Position numbers and translations under genes: made by a program. Below, piece after piece: positions 30,630-41,495 of a stretch of DNA of 64,000 bases. Location of the stretch: assembly GCA_913045225.1 (NCBI GenBank), contig CAJWPC010000006.1, forward strand, positions 1-64,000, written 5' to 3'. Each line of letters starts with the position of its first letter. Positions within the stretch are counted from its first letter, which is position 1. The DNA comes from an uncultured Rhodobiaceae bacterium. GTDB lineage: Bacteria > Pseudomonadota > Alphaproteobacteria > Rhizobiales > TMED25. A model generated the notes under the pieces. It was not told the DNA's origin. It worked only from the letters and a program-made list of their open reading frames with translations, and made no database searches.

Positions 30630-31972
30630 AGAAATTTTTCGAGAAGGTCTTAATTGCCAATCGGGGTGAAATAGCACTTAGGGTCCATCGGGCATGCAAA
30701 GAATTGGGAATTAAGACTGTTGCAGTTCACTCTTCAGCTGACAATGAAGCTATGCATGTAAAATTAGCAGATGAGAGTGTTTGCATTGGACCACCCCAAG
30801 CAAAAGATAGCTACTTAAATATTCCTTCGATAATATCTGCTTGTGAAATTACTGGTGCAGAAGCAGTCCATCCAGGATACGGTTTTTTATCTGAGAATGC
30901 TCACTTTGCAGAAATACTCGAGGCTCACAATCTTACATTTATTGGTCCTAGCTCGGAGCACATCCAGATTATGGGAGATAAAATAACGGCAAAAGAAACC
31001 GTATCAAAATTAGGAATACCGGTTGTGCCAGGTTCTAATGGTAAAATTGAGGACTTAAATCATGCAAAAAAGATTGCCGATGAAATAGGTTATCCAATAC
31101 TAATCAAGGCCTCATCCGGAGGCGGCGGTAAAGGAATGAAAATTGCGCACGCCTCAACAGATCTTGAAAATGCATTCAATCTAGCAAAAGTTGAGGCTAA
31201 AGCATCATTTGGAGACGACACAGTCTATATTGAAAAATATTTAAATGCCCCAAGACATATAGAGATTCAGATATTTGGTGATAAGCATGGAAATGCAATA
31301 CACCTTGGGGAAAGAGATTGTTCTTTGCAAAGAAGAAATCAAAAGGTTCTTGAAGAGGCGACATCGCCAGTTATTGATGATAATCAGAGAGAAAAAATTG
31401 GCAATATTGCCGCTCAAGCCATATCAAAGCTGGGATATGTTGGTGCAGGAACCATTGAATTTTTATATCAAAATGGAGAATTTTACTTTATTGAAATGAA
31501 CACAAGATTGCAGGTTGAGCATCCAATAACAGAAATAATTACAAACATTGATTTGGTAAAAGAGCAAATATCTATTGCCGCAGGTAGCGAACTATCCTTA
31601 AAACAAGAAAATGTCAGTATTAACGGTCACGCAATAGAATGTAGAATTAATGCTGAAAATCCAAAGACATTCGTTCCTTCGGCTGGTAAAATTATAACCT
31701 ATCATCCAGCGAGTGGTCCGGGAGTGAGGGTTGATAGCGCTGCATATGCGGGATACTCAATTCCACCATACTATGACAGCATGATTGGAAAATTAATAGT
31801 TTTTGGCCAAGATAGGAATGACTGCCTTGCAAAGCTTGACAGGGCGCTGGATGAATTTGTAATTGAAGGCGTAGAGACCACACTTCCATTATTTAAAGAT
31901 CTGCTTAGAAATAATGATATTCAAGAAGGCAATTATAATATCCACTGGCTAGAAAAATACCTTGACCAATAA
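30626..31972 (+). CDS. accC: Acetyl-CoA carboxylase biotin carboxylase
   Basis: VLIANRGEIALRV, KASSGGGGKGMK, EMNTRLQVEHPITE. Confidence 0.97.
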   Translation: MKKFFEKVLIANRGEIALRVHRACKELGIKTVAVHSSADNEAMHVKLADESVCIGPPQAKDSYLNIPSIISACEITGAEAVHPGYGFLSENAHFAEILEAHNLTFIGPSSEHIQIMGDKITAKETVSKLGIPVVPGSNGKIEDLNHAKKIADEIGYPILIKASSGGGGKGMKIAHASTDLENAFNLAKVEAKASFGDDTVYIEKYLNAPRHIEIQIFGDKHGNAIHLGERDCSLQRRNQKVLEEATSPVIDDNQREKIGNIAAQAISKLGYVGAGTIEFLYQNGEFYFIEMNTRLQVEHPITEIITNIDLVKEQISIAAGSELSLKQENVSINGHAIECRINAENPKTFVPSAGKIITYHPASGPGVRVDSAAYAGYSIPPYYDSMIGKLIVFGQDRNDCLAKLDRALDEFVIEGVETTLPLFKDLLRNNDIQEGNYNIHWLEKYLDQ

Positions 31973-31979
31973 CTCAGTT

Positions 31980-32360
31980 TTATTGATTAATTTCGTTTAA
32001 TATTATCTCCTCTTTGTCATGGCAATCTTTTAGTCGTATTTCGAAGTATGAATTTTCCATCTCGGAATTCAAACTAGGATTTTGGTTATATAATAGGAAA
32101 TTTCTGTAAATTCTTGTTTCATTTGGCTCGTTGCGCTCTATATCAATATTGCCAACTAGCTCCCGTGGGGAAGTTACTTCAAAACATGAATTTACCTTTA
32201 TTGCTAAATTTTTATATTGCGTCTCTGAATTTATTGGAATAGTTAGAATTTTACGATCCAGGGTTATTGTATTTGAGATTAAAATAACCGCATTCTTATA
32301 TTTTGTAGCCTGTTCTGCAAATATTTCTGATGCTGATGCTATCAAATATATTGTAAACAA
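31980..32360 (-). CDS. Probable DUF2155-domain periplasmic protein
   Basis: Signal-peptide-like N terminus; small secreted protein in the position DUF2155 takes between accC and mlaD/NDUFA12 in alphaproteobacteria; FEIRLKDC C-terminal motif. Confidence 0.55.
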   Translation of the reverse strand: MFTIYLIASASEIFAEQATKYKNAVILISNTITLDRKILTIPINSETQYKNLAIKVNSCFEVTSPRELVGNIDIERNEPNETRIYRNFLLYNQNPSLNSEMENSYFEIRLKDCHDKEEIILNEINQ

Positions 32361-32403
32361 GAATAACTTTAGAATTTGATTGATTTGTTGTATTGCTTAA
32401 CCC

Positions 32404-32844
32404 TCAAGAGCCAAACACTGCATTACCGAGCAGTCCAATAAGATCGATTGAGCCCTGAGTTAACTCTATAGAGTCTCCTGCGATAAGCATTTCGTCTGAG
32501 CCCCCTGGTTCAATGGCAATATAATTTCCCCCTAAAAGTCCTTCAGAACTAATTTTAGCGCTGCTGTCAGCAGGTATCATTACCTCATTGTTAATTTGCA
32601 TTAAAACCACCGCGTCATAAGTTTGTCCATCAAGATTTTGTGATGTAACTGAGCCAATTTTTATTCCAGATAACCTGACGTCTGCGCCCGTCATTAGACC
32701 TGAAACCTCAGTAAATATTGCGGATATTTCATAAGTTTGAGAGGAATTACTTTTACCTGAATTCGAATAAGCATAATAAAAAAATGTAATCGCAACAAAT
32801 ATTACACCTAGTCCAACAAGACTTTCAAAAAAATTACTTTTCAT
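32404..32844 (-). CDS. mlaD: MlaD-like MCE-domain protein of outer-membrane lipid transport
   Basis: ETTYEISAIFTEVSGLMTGADVRLSGIKIGSV-type MCE domain; SSEGLLGGNYIAIEPGG. Confidence 0.9.
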   Translation of the reverse strand: MKSNFFESLVGLGVIFVAITFFYYAYSNSGKSNSSQTYEISAIFTEVSGLMTGADVRLSGIKIGSVTSQNLDGQTYDAVVLMQINNEVMIPADSSAKISSEGLLGGNYIAIEPGGSDEMLIAGDSIELTQGSIDLIGLLGNAVFGS

Positions 32845-32863
32845 GCGTACATCCCTATTTTAG

Positions 32864-33253
32864 TTATGGGCTCCAAGACTCATAGTTTCCCTTTTGCTCA
32901 TCATTAACTATTTTTTTAGATAAGCTACCTGATGGCCGATATGCGCTATCGGAGCCCGTCAGGTTTGGCAGGTGACTTTTCATCCACTTTTTGTCAGATC
33001 CTTCTTGCTCAGATGGTATTTCATCAACAACACCGTGCAACCATGTATGCCACTTTGCGGGTACTTTTGATGAATCCGCATAGCCATTATAAATAACCCA
33101 TCTTCTTTGTTTTTTGGCCTTCGTTTTACTCATGTAGTATTTATTTCCAAATACATCTTGACCAATATTTTGACCAAAAAGCCTTGTATATAACATCGTT
33201 GAGATAGTTTGTCCGTTCCACCAAGTGAAAGCTTGTTTTATAAGTCTGAGCAT
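32864..33253 (-). CDS. NDUFA12-family complex I accessory subunit
   Basis: GQDVFGNKYYMSK, RRWVIYNGYADSSKVPAKWHTWLHG motif. Confidence 0.92.
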   Translation of the reverse strand: MLRLIKQAFTWWNGQTISTMLYTRLFGQNIGQDVFGNKYYMSKTKAKKQRRWVIYNGYADSSKVPAKWHTWLHGVVDEIPSEQEGSDKKWMKSHLPNLTGSDSAYRPSGSLSKKIVNDEQKGNYESWSP

Positions 33254-33571
33254 TTTAATTTCTTAATAAATTAAATATTATGTTACATAAAAAAAGAATC
33301 AAGTTAGTTTTATATTTAAATAACAAATTTTATATTAACATATAGTTTTTTATTTACTTTCTGAAAAAAAACTTTTTTTCTGAACAAACTTTACTTTTTG
33401 GTAAGGATCTACATATAGTATGTGTTGTATCTTTTCTAGCACTAATTATTGTATTTGTGCATAAAAGTAAAACATTGTTAAAAAGTATAAATAATTAAAA
33501 TTATCTGTAGACATAAACAACAAAAAAATTAAATTAGTAGTTCTGCGAGTACACAAGAAAGAAGGAATAAG

Positions 33572-36500
33572 ATGAAAATAGTTAGATGTTTCACTAAAGA
33601 GAATGAATCCCCATACACACAGATTGAATTTACCAAAACATCAAGTCAAATAAAGAATCCAGATGGCTCTATTGTATTTAAGCTTGATGATATTGAAGTG
33701 CCCAAAAACTGGAGTCAAGTTGCCGCAGATATTATAGCCCAAAAGTATTTTCGAAGGGCAGGTGTACCGCAGTCTCTAAAAAAAGTTGAAGAAAATGATG
33801 TCCCGAGTTGGTTATGGAGGAGTGTTCCAGAGTCAGATGAGACTGAAATGGGTTCCGAAACAAGCTCCAAACAAGTATTCGATAGGTTAGCGGGAACTTG
33901 GACTTATTGGGGTTGGAAGGGTAATTACTTTGATACGGAAGTTGATGCAAAAAACTATTTTGACGAGCTCAGGTACATTCTTGCAAGCCAAATGTGTGCT
34001 CCAAATAGTCCGCAATGGTTCAATACAGGCTTGCATTGGGCATATGGTATAGATGGACCCGGACAAGGTCATCACTACGTAGATTACAAAACAAAAAAAT
34101 TAACCAAATCGACATCTGCTTATGAGCATCCTCAACCACACGCTTGCTTTATTCAATCTATTCAAGATGACCTAGTTAATGAAGGCGGAATTATGGATCT
34201 ATGGACGAGAGAAGCTAGGCTCTTCAAGTACGGCTCGGGAACTGGCTCAAATTTCTCAAAAATTAGAGGCGATGGAGAAGGACTATCTGGCGGCGGTAAA
34301 TCATCCGGATTAATGAGTTTTTTAAAAATTGGTGACAGATCTGCAGGTGCTATAAAATCAGGCGGAACAACAAGGCGTGCCGCAAAAATGGTTGTGGTTG
34401 ACATTGATCACCCGGATGTTGAAGAATTTATAGATTGGAAAGTAAAGGAAGAAAAGAAAGTTGCTGCTCTTGTAACGGGATCAAAAATATGCGCAAAACA
34501 TCTAAATTTAATTCTTAAAGCTTGTGTCAATTGTGAAGGCTCTGAGAAAGATTGTTTTGATCCGAAAAAGAATCCTGCACTAAAGAAAGAGATAATCAGC
34601 GCGAGAAAATTGCAGGTTCCAGAAAATTACATAAAAAGAGCAATACAATTTGCTGAACAAGGCTATACCTCCATGGCCTTCGAAACCTATGATACTGACT
34701 GGGACTCTGAGGCGTATTTGACTGTCTCAGGTCAAAACTCAAATAATACTGTTCGCTTATCAGATGACTTCATCCATGCGCTAAAAAGTAATGATGATTG
34801 GCACCTAAGATCTAGAAGAGATAGTTCGCCTGTTAAGACAATTAAAGCGAATGATCTTTGGGAACAAATCGGTTATGCTGCATGGGCTTCAGCTGATCCA
34901 GGACTTCAGTTTCACACAACAATAAATGACTGGCATACCTGTCCTGAAGGAGGAGAAATCCGTGCATCAAATCCATGCTCCGAATATATGTTTCTTGATG
35001 ATACAGCGTGTAATTTAGCATCAATTAATTTAATTAAGTTCAGAAATAAAGATGGAAGTTTTAAAATTGATGAATTCATTCACACCGTCAGACTATGGAC
35101 CATGGTTCTTGAAATATCAGTCCTAATGGCGCAGTTCCCATCTAAGAATATTGCAAAGCTCTCATACGAATATCGTACTTTAGGTCTTGGCTATGCAAAT
35201 ATTGGCGGTTATTTAATGACAAACGGTATCGCTTATGACTCTGATGAAGGACGTGCAATTTGTGGTGCTATAACAGCATTAATGACGGGAATAGCATACA
35301 AAACATCCGCAGAAATGGCATCAGAGCTTGGGCCATTCCCTGATTATAAAAGAAATGCAAAACATATGCTCCGGGTAATGTCAAATCACCGTAACGCTGC
35401 GCATGGTAATACGGACGGCTATGACGGGCTATCCACAAATCCCGTTCCTCTAAATCATGCCAATATCAAGGAAAAGGATTTGTTAGCTGCAGCAACAAAA
35501 TCTTGGGATGATGCAGTTGAGTTAGGTGAGAAACACGGATACAGAAATGCTCAGACCACAGTTATAGCTCCAACCGGTACAATCGGCTTAGTCATGGATT
35601 GTGATACAACAGGCATCGAGCCTGATTTCGCACTAGTAAAATTTAAAAAACTCGCTGGGGGTGGTTATTTCAAAATAATTAATAGAGCAGTGCCAGAGGC
35701 ATTAAAAACACTTGGCTACGGAGATAATGCAATCAACAACATAGTTGATTACGCTGTTGGTCAAAATACACTGAAAAATGCCCCAGGAATTAACCATGAA
35801 AAACTAGAAAGTAAAGGTTTTCAAAAAAAACAACTTGATGCCATCGAAGAGCAACTTGAAAATGCATTTGATATTAAGTTTGTATTTAATAAATGGACTT
35901 TAGGTGAAGACTTTTGCATGGATGTTCTGAAAGTTAGCGCAGAACAGCTTGAGGATTTCTCTTTTGATCTCTTGGAGCATCTTGGATTTAGTGAACAAGA
36001 TAAACTTGATGCCAATATTTACTGCTGTGGAGCCATGACCGTAGAAGGTGCGCCGAGTTTAAAAGATGAGCATTTAAATATTTTTGACTGCGCAAATCCA
36101 TGCGGCAGAACAGGAAAGCGTGCATTGTCAGTTGATAGTCATATTTTAATGCTATCAGTGGCCCAGCCATTTATATCCGGCGCAATATCCAAGACGATTA
36201 ATATGCCAAATACAGCGTCAGTTGAAGATTGTAAGAACGCTTATTTAAAGTCATGGGAGCTCGGGCTTAAAGCAAATGCACTTTACAGAGATGGGTCAAA
36301 ATTATCACAACCATTAAACGCCCAGGTACTTGATGAAGAAAGTGATGATGAGGCTGATATAGAACCAGCCGCTGAAAGAACGATTGATAAAATAATAGAA
36401 ATAGCAGAGAGAACGGAAAGGGAAAAGCTACCTGATAGAAGAAAAGGTTATACGCAAAAAGCAGTCGTTGGTGGTCATAAAGTTTATCTAAGAACAGGCG

Positions 36501-37180
36501 AATATGATGATGGCAGAATAGGTGAAATATTCATTGATATGCATAAGGAAGGTGCAGCATTCAGATCACTAATGAATAATTTTGCAATAGCAATATCATT
36601 AGGATTACAATATGGTGTTCCACTTGATGAGTATGTCGACTGCTTCACCTTCACAAGGTTTGAACCAGCAGGCTTAGTACAAGGTAATGACGCGATAAAG
36701 AACGCTACATCTGTCCTTGATTATATATTCAGAGAGCTCGCGATTTCATATCTTGAAAGAAATGATTTAGCGCATGTAGACCCAAGCACAATATCACCTG
36801 ATACCATAGGGAATGCTGAACTTGATCATCCTGCACCCGCAACAAAATATATAAGTACAGGGTATGGTAGAAGTAAAAATGATAATCTCTTCATTCTGCC
36901 ATCTGCCGACTTACAACTGACAGGAACGAATGATATGTTAACAGCAGCCGCGTCCAATGTGAGTATGAGTAATACGGGTATGTCAGAGAGTACAGAGTCG
37001 CAACCAGCCCAAGCAAATGTTGCGACTGATGTGGAAATTGAAAAGAATGACCTGATAACGCAAGCAAGAATTAAAGGCTATGAGGGCGTGGCTTGTGATG
37101 ACTGCGGAAACTTCACAATGGTAAGGAATGGAACGTGCCTTAAGTGTGATACGTGTGGTGCTACAAGTGGTTGCAGTTAA
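33572..37180 (+). CDS. nrdJ: Vitamin B12-dependent (class II) ribonucleotide reductase
   Basis: 1202 aa; [45 protein letters not shown]-terminal CDDCG...[11 protein letters not shown]. Confidence 0.96.
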   Translation: MKIVRCFTKENESPYTQIEFTKTSSQIKNPDGSIVFKLDDIEVPKNWSQVAADIIAQKYFRRAGVPQSLKKVEENDVPSWLWRSVPESDETEMGSETSSKQVFDRLAGTWTYWGWKGNYFDTEVDAKNYFDELRYILASQMCAPNSPQWFNTGLHWAYGIDGPGQGHHYVDYKTKKLTKSTSAYEHPQPHACFIQSIQDDLVNEGGIMDLWTREARLFKYGSGTGSNFSKIRGDGEGLSGGGKSSGLMSFLKIGDRSAGAIKSGGTTRRAAKMVVVDIDHPDVEEFIDWKVKEEKKVAALVTGSKICAKHLNLILKACVNCEGSEKDCFDPKKNPALKKEIISARKLQVPENYIKRAIQFAEQGYTSMAFETYDTDWDSEAYLTVSGQNSNNTVRLSDDFIHALKSNDDWHLRSRRDSSPVKTIKANDLWEQIGYAAWASADPGLQFHTTINDWHTCPEGGEIRASNPCSEYMFLDDTACNLASINLIKFRNKDGSFKIDEFIHTVRLWTMVLEISVLMAQFPSKNIAKLSYEYRTLGLGYANIGGYLMTNGIAYDSDEGRAICGAITALMTGIAYKTSAEMASELGPFPDYKRNAKHMLRVMSNHRNAAHGNTDGYDGLSTNPVPLNHANIKEKDLLAAATKSWDDAVELGEKHGYRNAQTTVIAPTGTIGLVMDCDTTGIEPDFALVKFKKLAGGGYFKIINRAVPEALKTLGYGDNAINNIVDYAVGQNTLKNAPGINHEKLESKGFQKKQLDAIEEQLENAFDIKFVFNKWTLGEDFCMDVLKVSAEQLEDFSFDLLEHLGFSEQDKLDANIYCCGAMTVEGAPSLKDEHLNIFDCANPCGRTGKRALSVDSHILMLSVAQPFISGAISKTINMPNTASVEDCKNAYLKSWELGLKANALYRDGSKLSQPLNAQVLDEESDDEADIEPAAERTIDKIIEIAERTEREKLPDRRKGYTQKAVVGGHKVYLRTGEYDDGRIGEIFIDMHKEGAAFRSLMNNFAIAISLGLQYGVPLDEYVDCFTFTRFEPAGLVQGNDAIKNATSVLDYIFRELAISYLERNDLAHVDPSTISPDTIGNAELDHPAPATKYISTGYGRSKNDNLFILPSADLQLTGTNDMLTAAASNVSMSNTGMSESTESQPAQANVATDVEIEKNDLITQARIKGYEGVACDDCGNFTMVRNGTCLKCDTCGATSGCS

Positions 37181-37734
37181 GATTGTAGGTATCTAAGTTG
37201 GATCGTATTGGAATCTAGACGTACTGTATCACTTTGGTACATCCCGTATTTATTCATATAATCATCAACTTGTGTGAGCTCTGTGATCCCCTTTACCATT
37301 TGGATACCCTCTTTTAATTCATAGTTTTCTTTTACAGAGAGATGAAATTCACTGTAGCCAAATTGATCAAATACTAATTGATATACGCCCTGACCACCAG
37401 CGACAGCAATTTTATTTGGGCAGGGATTGTATTTTAATAGGATTTGACTCATTGGGATATCATTTGGATTAAAAAAACACAGATCATCTCCCATCTTATA
37501 CCCATTTATTTGATTCGTTGGAATCAGCCTATTACGTTTATTTTCTGAGAATTTTTCATAACTAGCCCTTCCAATTACTACCAAATCAGAATGATTGAGA
37601 TCCTCTTGGAATAATTCCCAGTCAGAATTAGATCTTAAGTCAGATGGCATTGATCCGTGAGCATCTGCTATATAGCAGTCTGTCGATATGATTGCATGGC
37701 CGATGACGGTTACTTTTTTGTTATTTTTTTTCAA
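37177..37734 (-). CDS. DHFR-superfamily protein (dihydrofolate reductase / RibD C-terminal-like)
   Basis: [18 protein letters not shown]..., [27 protein letters not shown] fold motifs. In-frame TTG at 37734 is an alternative to the listed ATG at 37773, which overlaps aspS by 53 nt. Confidence 0.6.
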   Translation of the reverse strand: MKKNNKKVTVIGHAIISTDCYIADAHGSMPSDLRSNSDWELFQEDLNHSDLVVIGRASYEKFSENKRNRLIPTNQINGYKMGDDLCFFNPNDIPMSQILLKYNPCPNKIAVAGGQGVYQLVFDQFGYSEFHLSVKENYELKEGIQMVKGITELTQVDDYMNKYGMYQSDTVRLDSNTIQLRYLQS

Positions 37735-39526
37735 TTGATTTAATTGATAATTCGGTAAGCTGAGATGGTTCAACGCTAGATGGTGCGCCCATTAGAAGAT
37801 CCTCAGCCTGTTGATTCATTGGAAACATTGTAACTTCTCTGAGGTTTTCTTCATTAGCTAAGAGCATAACTATCCTATCGATGCCCGGGGCAATCCCGCC
37901 ATGAGGTGGAGCTCCAAACTTGAGCGCATTATACATTCCTGAAAATTTTTCTTCTAAAATTGACTTATCATATCCTGCAATTTCAAACGCCTTTTCCATT
38001 ATTTCAGGGACGTGGTTCCTAATTGCACCAGATGAAAGCTCTATTCCGTTACACACAATATCATATTGGTACGCCAATACATTAAGTGGATTTTCTTGAG
38101 TCAGACTCTCAAGCCCACCTTGTGGCATTGAGAAAGGATTATGAGAGAATTGATATCCTTTTGATTCGTCATCGAACTCAAACATTGGATAATCTACAAT
38201 CCAGCAAAATTTATAAATCATTGGGTCGATAAGTTCCAATTGTTCACCAATTTTTGCCCTAGCCTTTCCAGCAAAATCGTAAAAGTTTGAGGGCACGCCA
38301 CAAACAAAAAAAACAGCATCCTCGTCCTCAAACATAAGCTCACTTTTTAGTTCCTGCACCTTATCATCACCAATATTCTTTGCAATCGGACCCATACCTC
38401 CACCATCTTTGAAAAAGATATAGCCAAGTCCAGGTTGACCCTCGCCTTGTGCCCAAGAGTTCATGCGATCACAAAACGCCCTACTTCCACCTTTTGGTGC
38501 AGGGATAGCCCAAACCTCAGCTTTTTCAGACCAATCTCTGCCAGTTGCCGACTTCTCGAGGATATCAGCAAAAATCTTAAAGCCAGATTTTTTAAATATA
38601 TGACTTACATCAGTCATCTCTATTGGTATGCGTAAATCAGGTTTGTCGGATCCATATTTTCTTAATGCGTCCATGTATGGAATTTTTGGAACTACTTTAT
38701 CAACCGTCATGCTACCAGAAAATTCTTCAAAAACGCCTATTAGAACAGGTTCGATAGCATCAAATACATCATCTTGTGTTACAAAGCTCATCTCAATATC
38801 CAATTGATAAAATTCACCTGGTGATCTATCTGCCCTAGCATCCTCATCTCTGAAGCATGGTGCAATTTGAAAATACCGATCAAAGCCCGCCATCATAATT
38901 AGCTGTTTGAATTGCTGTGGCGCTTGAGGTAAGGCGTAAAACTTTCCCGGATGCATCCGCGATGGCACGAGGAAATCCCTTGCTCCTTCTGGGCTAGAAG
39001 CTGTCAGAATTGGTGTTTGGTATTCATTGAAATTAGCGTCGAGCATTCTTTTCCTGATTGATTGAATTATTTTTGAGCGCAATACAATATTGTTATGTAT
39101 CGTTTCTCGTCTTAAATCCAGAAACCTATATTTCAATCTAATGTCTTCAGGGTAATCCGGTTCTCCAAAGATAGGCAGTGGCAATTCTTCAGATTTTGAT
39201 AGTATCTCAATCTCGTTTATGAAAAGCTCAATATCACCGGTAGGCAGAGACGAAATCGATTTATCTACATTGATTGTTTCATCCATTCGAGCTTTAACTG
39301 TCCCTGTTAGACAAACAACCCACTCAGACCTAACTTTTTCAGCGACTGAAAATGCTTCCGTTCCTGGTTCAACAACACATTGAGTAACACCATAATGATC
39401 ACGTAAGTCTATAAATAACAAACCTCCGTGATCTCTGATCCTATGGACCCAACCAGAAAGACGTACTTGTTCACCAATATTATTTGATCTTAGTTCATCA
39501 CATTTGTGTGTGCGGTAATTATGCAT
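37721..39526 (-). CDS. aspS: Aspartyl-tRNA synthetase
   Basis: Class II aa[37 protein letters not shown]-like, [21 protein letters not shown]. Confidence 0.97.
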   Translation of the reverse strand: MHNYRTHKCDELRSNNIGEQVRLSGWVHRIRDHGGLLFIDLRDHYGVTQCVVEPGTEAFSVAEKVRSEWVVCLTGTVKARMDETINVDKSISSLPTGDIELFINEIEILSKSEELPLPIFGEPDYPEDIRLKYRFLDLRRETIHNNIVLRSKIIQSIRKRMLDANFNEYQTPILTASSPEGARDFLVPSRMHPGKFYALPQAPQQFKQLIMMAGFDRYFQIAPCFRDEDARADRSPGEFYQLDIEMSFVTQDDVFDAIEPVLIGVFEEFSGSMTVDKVVPKIPYMDALRKYGSDKPDLRIPIEMTDVSHIFKKSGFKIFADILEKSATGRDWSEKAEVWAIPAPKGGSRAFCDRMNSWAQGEGQPGLGYIFFKDGGGMGPIAKNIGDDKVQELKSELMFEDEDAVFFVCGVPSNFYDFAGKARAKIGEQLELIDPMIYKFCWIVDYPMFEFDDESKGYQFSHNPFSMPQGGLESLTQENPLNVLAYQYDIVCNGIELSSGAIRNHVPEIMEKAFEIAGYDKSILEEKFSGMYNALKFGAPPHGGIAPGIDRIVMLLANEENLREVTMFPMNQQAEDLLMGAPSSVEPSQLTELSIKSIEKK

Positions 39527-39619
39527 TTTTCTCAGCTTTTGATATTACAAAATAAAAGTGAATTAGACCTTGTAAATATATATCTTTAACAGATAAGTGT
39601 TACAATTAAATTAATCAAA

Positions 39620-40708
39620 ATGCAAATAATAGATACACAAAATAAATTAGATGAAGCTCTTCGTGACATTAAATCAAATAAGATAATTGGTGTTGATACA
39701 GAGTTTGTACGTACTAATTCATTCTGGCCTAAACTTTGTACAATACAAATATCCACAAAATCAAATTTTTATTTAATTGATGCTTTGTCAAATTTAAACA
39801 ATGAACGCTTATGGGAAGCATTTACAAATAAGGATATAACAAAGATTATCCACTCAAGTAGGCAAGATATCGAAGCTATATTTTATATATCACAGAAAGT
39901 ACCTTATCCTATTTTTGATACCCAACTTGCGGCTATGTTCACAGGTTTTCGTGAAGCAATATCTTACTCCCAAATTGTAGATGAGATTTTTCAGATCAAA
40001 ATTGATAAAAAATTACAATACTCAGACTGGTCCAAAAGACCAATTAATAAAGAAATGCTCGATTATGCAAAAGATGATGTAAAATATTTAATACCGATTT
40101 TTCAATATCTCTCTCTACAAATTGAGTCACAATCGAAAGCTGAGTGGTTTCTTGAAGAGGTGGAAAATGTCCATAATAAATCTATAGAGTTATCAAAGAA
40201 AATGATTCAACCAATAGATAATATTGGTAAAAAAATAAGTACGGACCGAGACCCCCTATCGTGCGCTAAAGAGCTTCGAGATGAAATAGCAATATGCTAC
40301 AATATTCCTCGAAAAGATGTACTATCGGATACGAAACTTAATGAAATATTTAAGTCAAAGATAGATAATATTGAAGATTTAAGAATATTTTTGAACGACA
40401 ATCAAGTATTCACAAACAGTCCACATTTGCTATCAATGCTTCACGAATTTCTTTTTGAAATAAGCAAGAATAAAAGAATTAAATTTAGCAAAAAAATACT
40501 CTCAAAAAACCAGAAAATAATCCTAAAATTGCTAAATGATGCTTTAGAAAATAATGCAAAAAAATATAATATTTGCCCCCATATTATTGCAACCCAGCGG
40601 GAAATTCGGGATTTCATAACAAGAGGTAATAAATTTCCAAAGTTTACAAACGGATGGAGAAATAGCGTATTTGGAAAAGATGCTGAGGCGATACTGAATA
40701 GTAATTAA
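39620..40708 (+). CDS. rnd: Ribonuclease D
   Basis: 3'-5' exonuclease DEDDy motifs (GVDTEFVR, YAKDDVKYL); HRDC-like C terminus. Confidence 0.93.
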   Translation: MQIIDTQNKLDEALRDIKSNKIIGVDTEFVRTNSFWPKLCTIQISTKSNFYLIDALSNLNNERLWEAFTNKDITKIIHSSRQDIEAIFYISQKVPYPIFDTQLAAMFTGFREAISYSQIVDEIFQIKIDKKLQYSDWSKRPINKEMLDYAKDDVKYLIPIFQYLSLQIESQSKAEWFLEEVENVHNKSIELSKKMIQPIDNIGKKISTDRDPLSCAKELRDEIAICYNIPRKDVLSDTKLNEIFKSKIDNIEDLRIFLNDNQVFTNSPHLLSMLHEFLFEISKNKRIKFSKKILSKNQKIILKLLNDALENNAKKYNICPHIIATQREIRDFITRGNKFPKFTNGWRNSVFGKDAEAILNSN

Positions 40709-41376
40709 TACCCAACATCACTAAAAACATCCCTTACAAGCGGCACTGTGATCGCTCTTTTTTGTTCCATAGATTTATTATTGATAATATTAACTAGTTT
40801 AATTAGCTCAGAAGCGGATCTGTTTGATCTTTTTAGTATATATTTAATTACTCGATCATCAATTAGTATACGCTTATCTGAAAACAACTTAATAATGATA
40901 GCCTCCAACAAGAAATCGTCTGGTCTGTCAATTTTAATGGGTGTTACATTCCTTAGTCTGGAGTCCAAGTCTTTTATTCCTGTACTTAAACTTGCTGGGT
41001 TGACTTTTGATGTCATCAGCAGATAGCCATTTATTTCATTAATTAAATTAATTATGTGAAATAAGTCATTGTATTTGTTAGAATATAACTCAAAATCATC
41101 AATCAATATATTTTTTCTTTTTTGTACATCTTTAAAATCTATATTTTCCAAGGTAACTTTTAATGCCTGTGCTTTGTTATGCCATATATTCGCCAAATGA
41201 CTCTTACCAACACCACTTTCACCAAATAAGACAACACAATTCGAGGCCCAATTAGGCCATTTATATATATAATCTGTGGCATTTTGATTAGATGAAGAAA
41301 TAATAAAATTATCTTCAACAAAAGAAGGGGCGTCGTCAATATCAAAATATAACTGCTTTTCCACTTTTAAATCCAA
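40705..41376 (-). CDS. hda: DnaA-related regulatory inactivator Hda/HdaA
   Basis: DnaA-like AAA+; Walker A GESGVGKSH, LIDDFE, sensor region LDSRLRNV; short (223 aa), no DNA-binding domain IV. Start uncertain. Confidence 0.82.
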   Translation of the reverse strand: MDLKVEKQLYFDIDDAPSFVEDNFIISSSNQNATDYIYKWPNWASNCVVLFGESGVGKSHLANIWHNKAQALKVTLENIDFKDVQKRKNILIDDFELYSNKYNDLFHIINLINEINGYLLMTSKVNPASLSTGIKDLDSRLRNVTPIKIDRPDDFLLEAIIIKLFSDKRILIDDRVIKYILKRSNRSASELIKLVNIINNKSMEQKRAITVPLVRDVFSDVGY

Positions 41377-41495
41377 ATTAAGATCTATATCAATAAAGAA
41401 CTGTTCAATGCTAAATTCAAATGTAATATAATAATAGTTGATTTAATTATGCAAGTCAGAAAATTTTGACTTAATTTATCAATAAATAAACCTCA

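Noticed and set aside
33254-33571. Cobalamin riboswitch upstream of nrdJ
   Set aside because: No B12-box-like GC-containing core could be read in this AT-rich leader.
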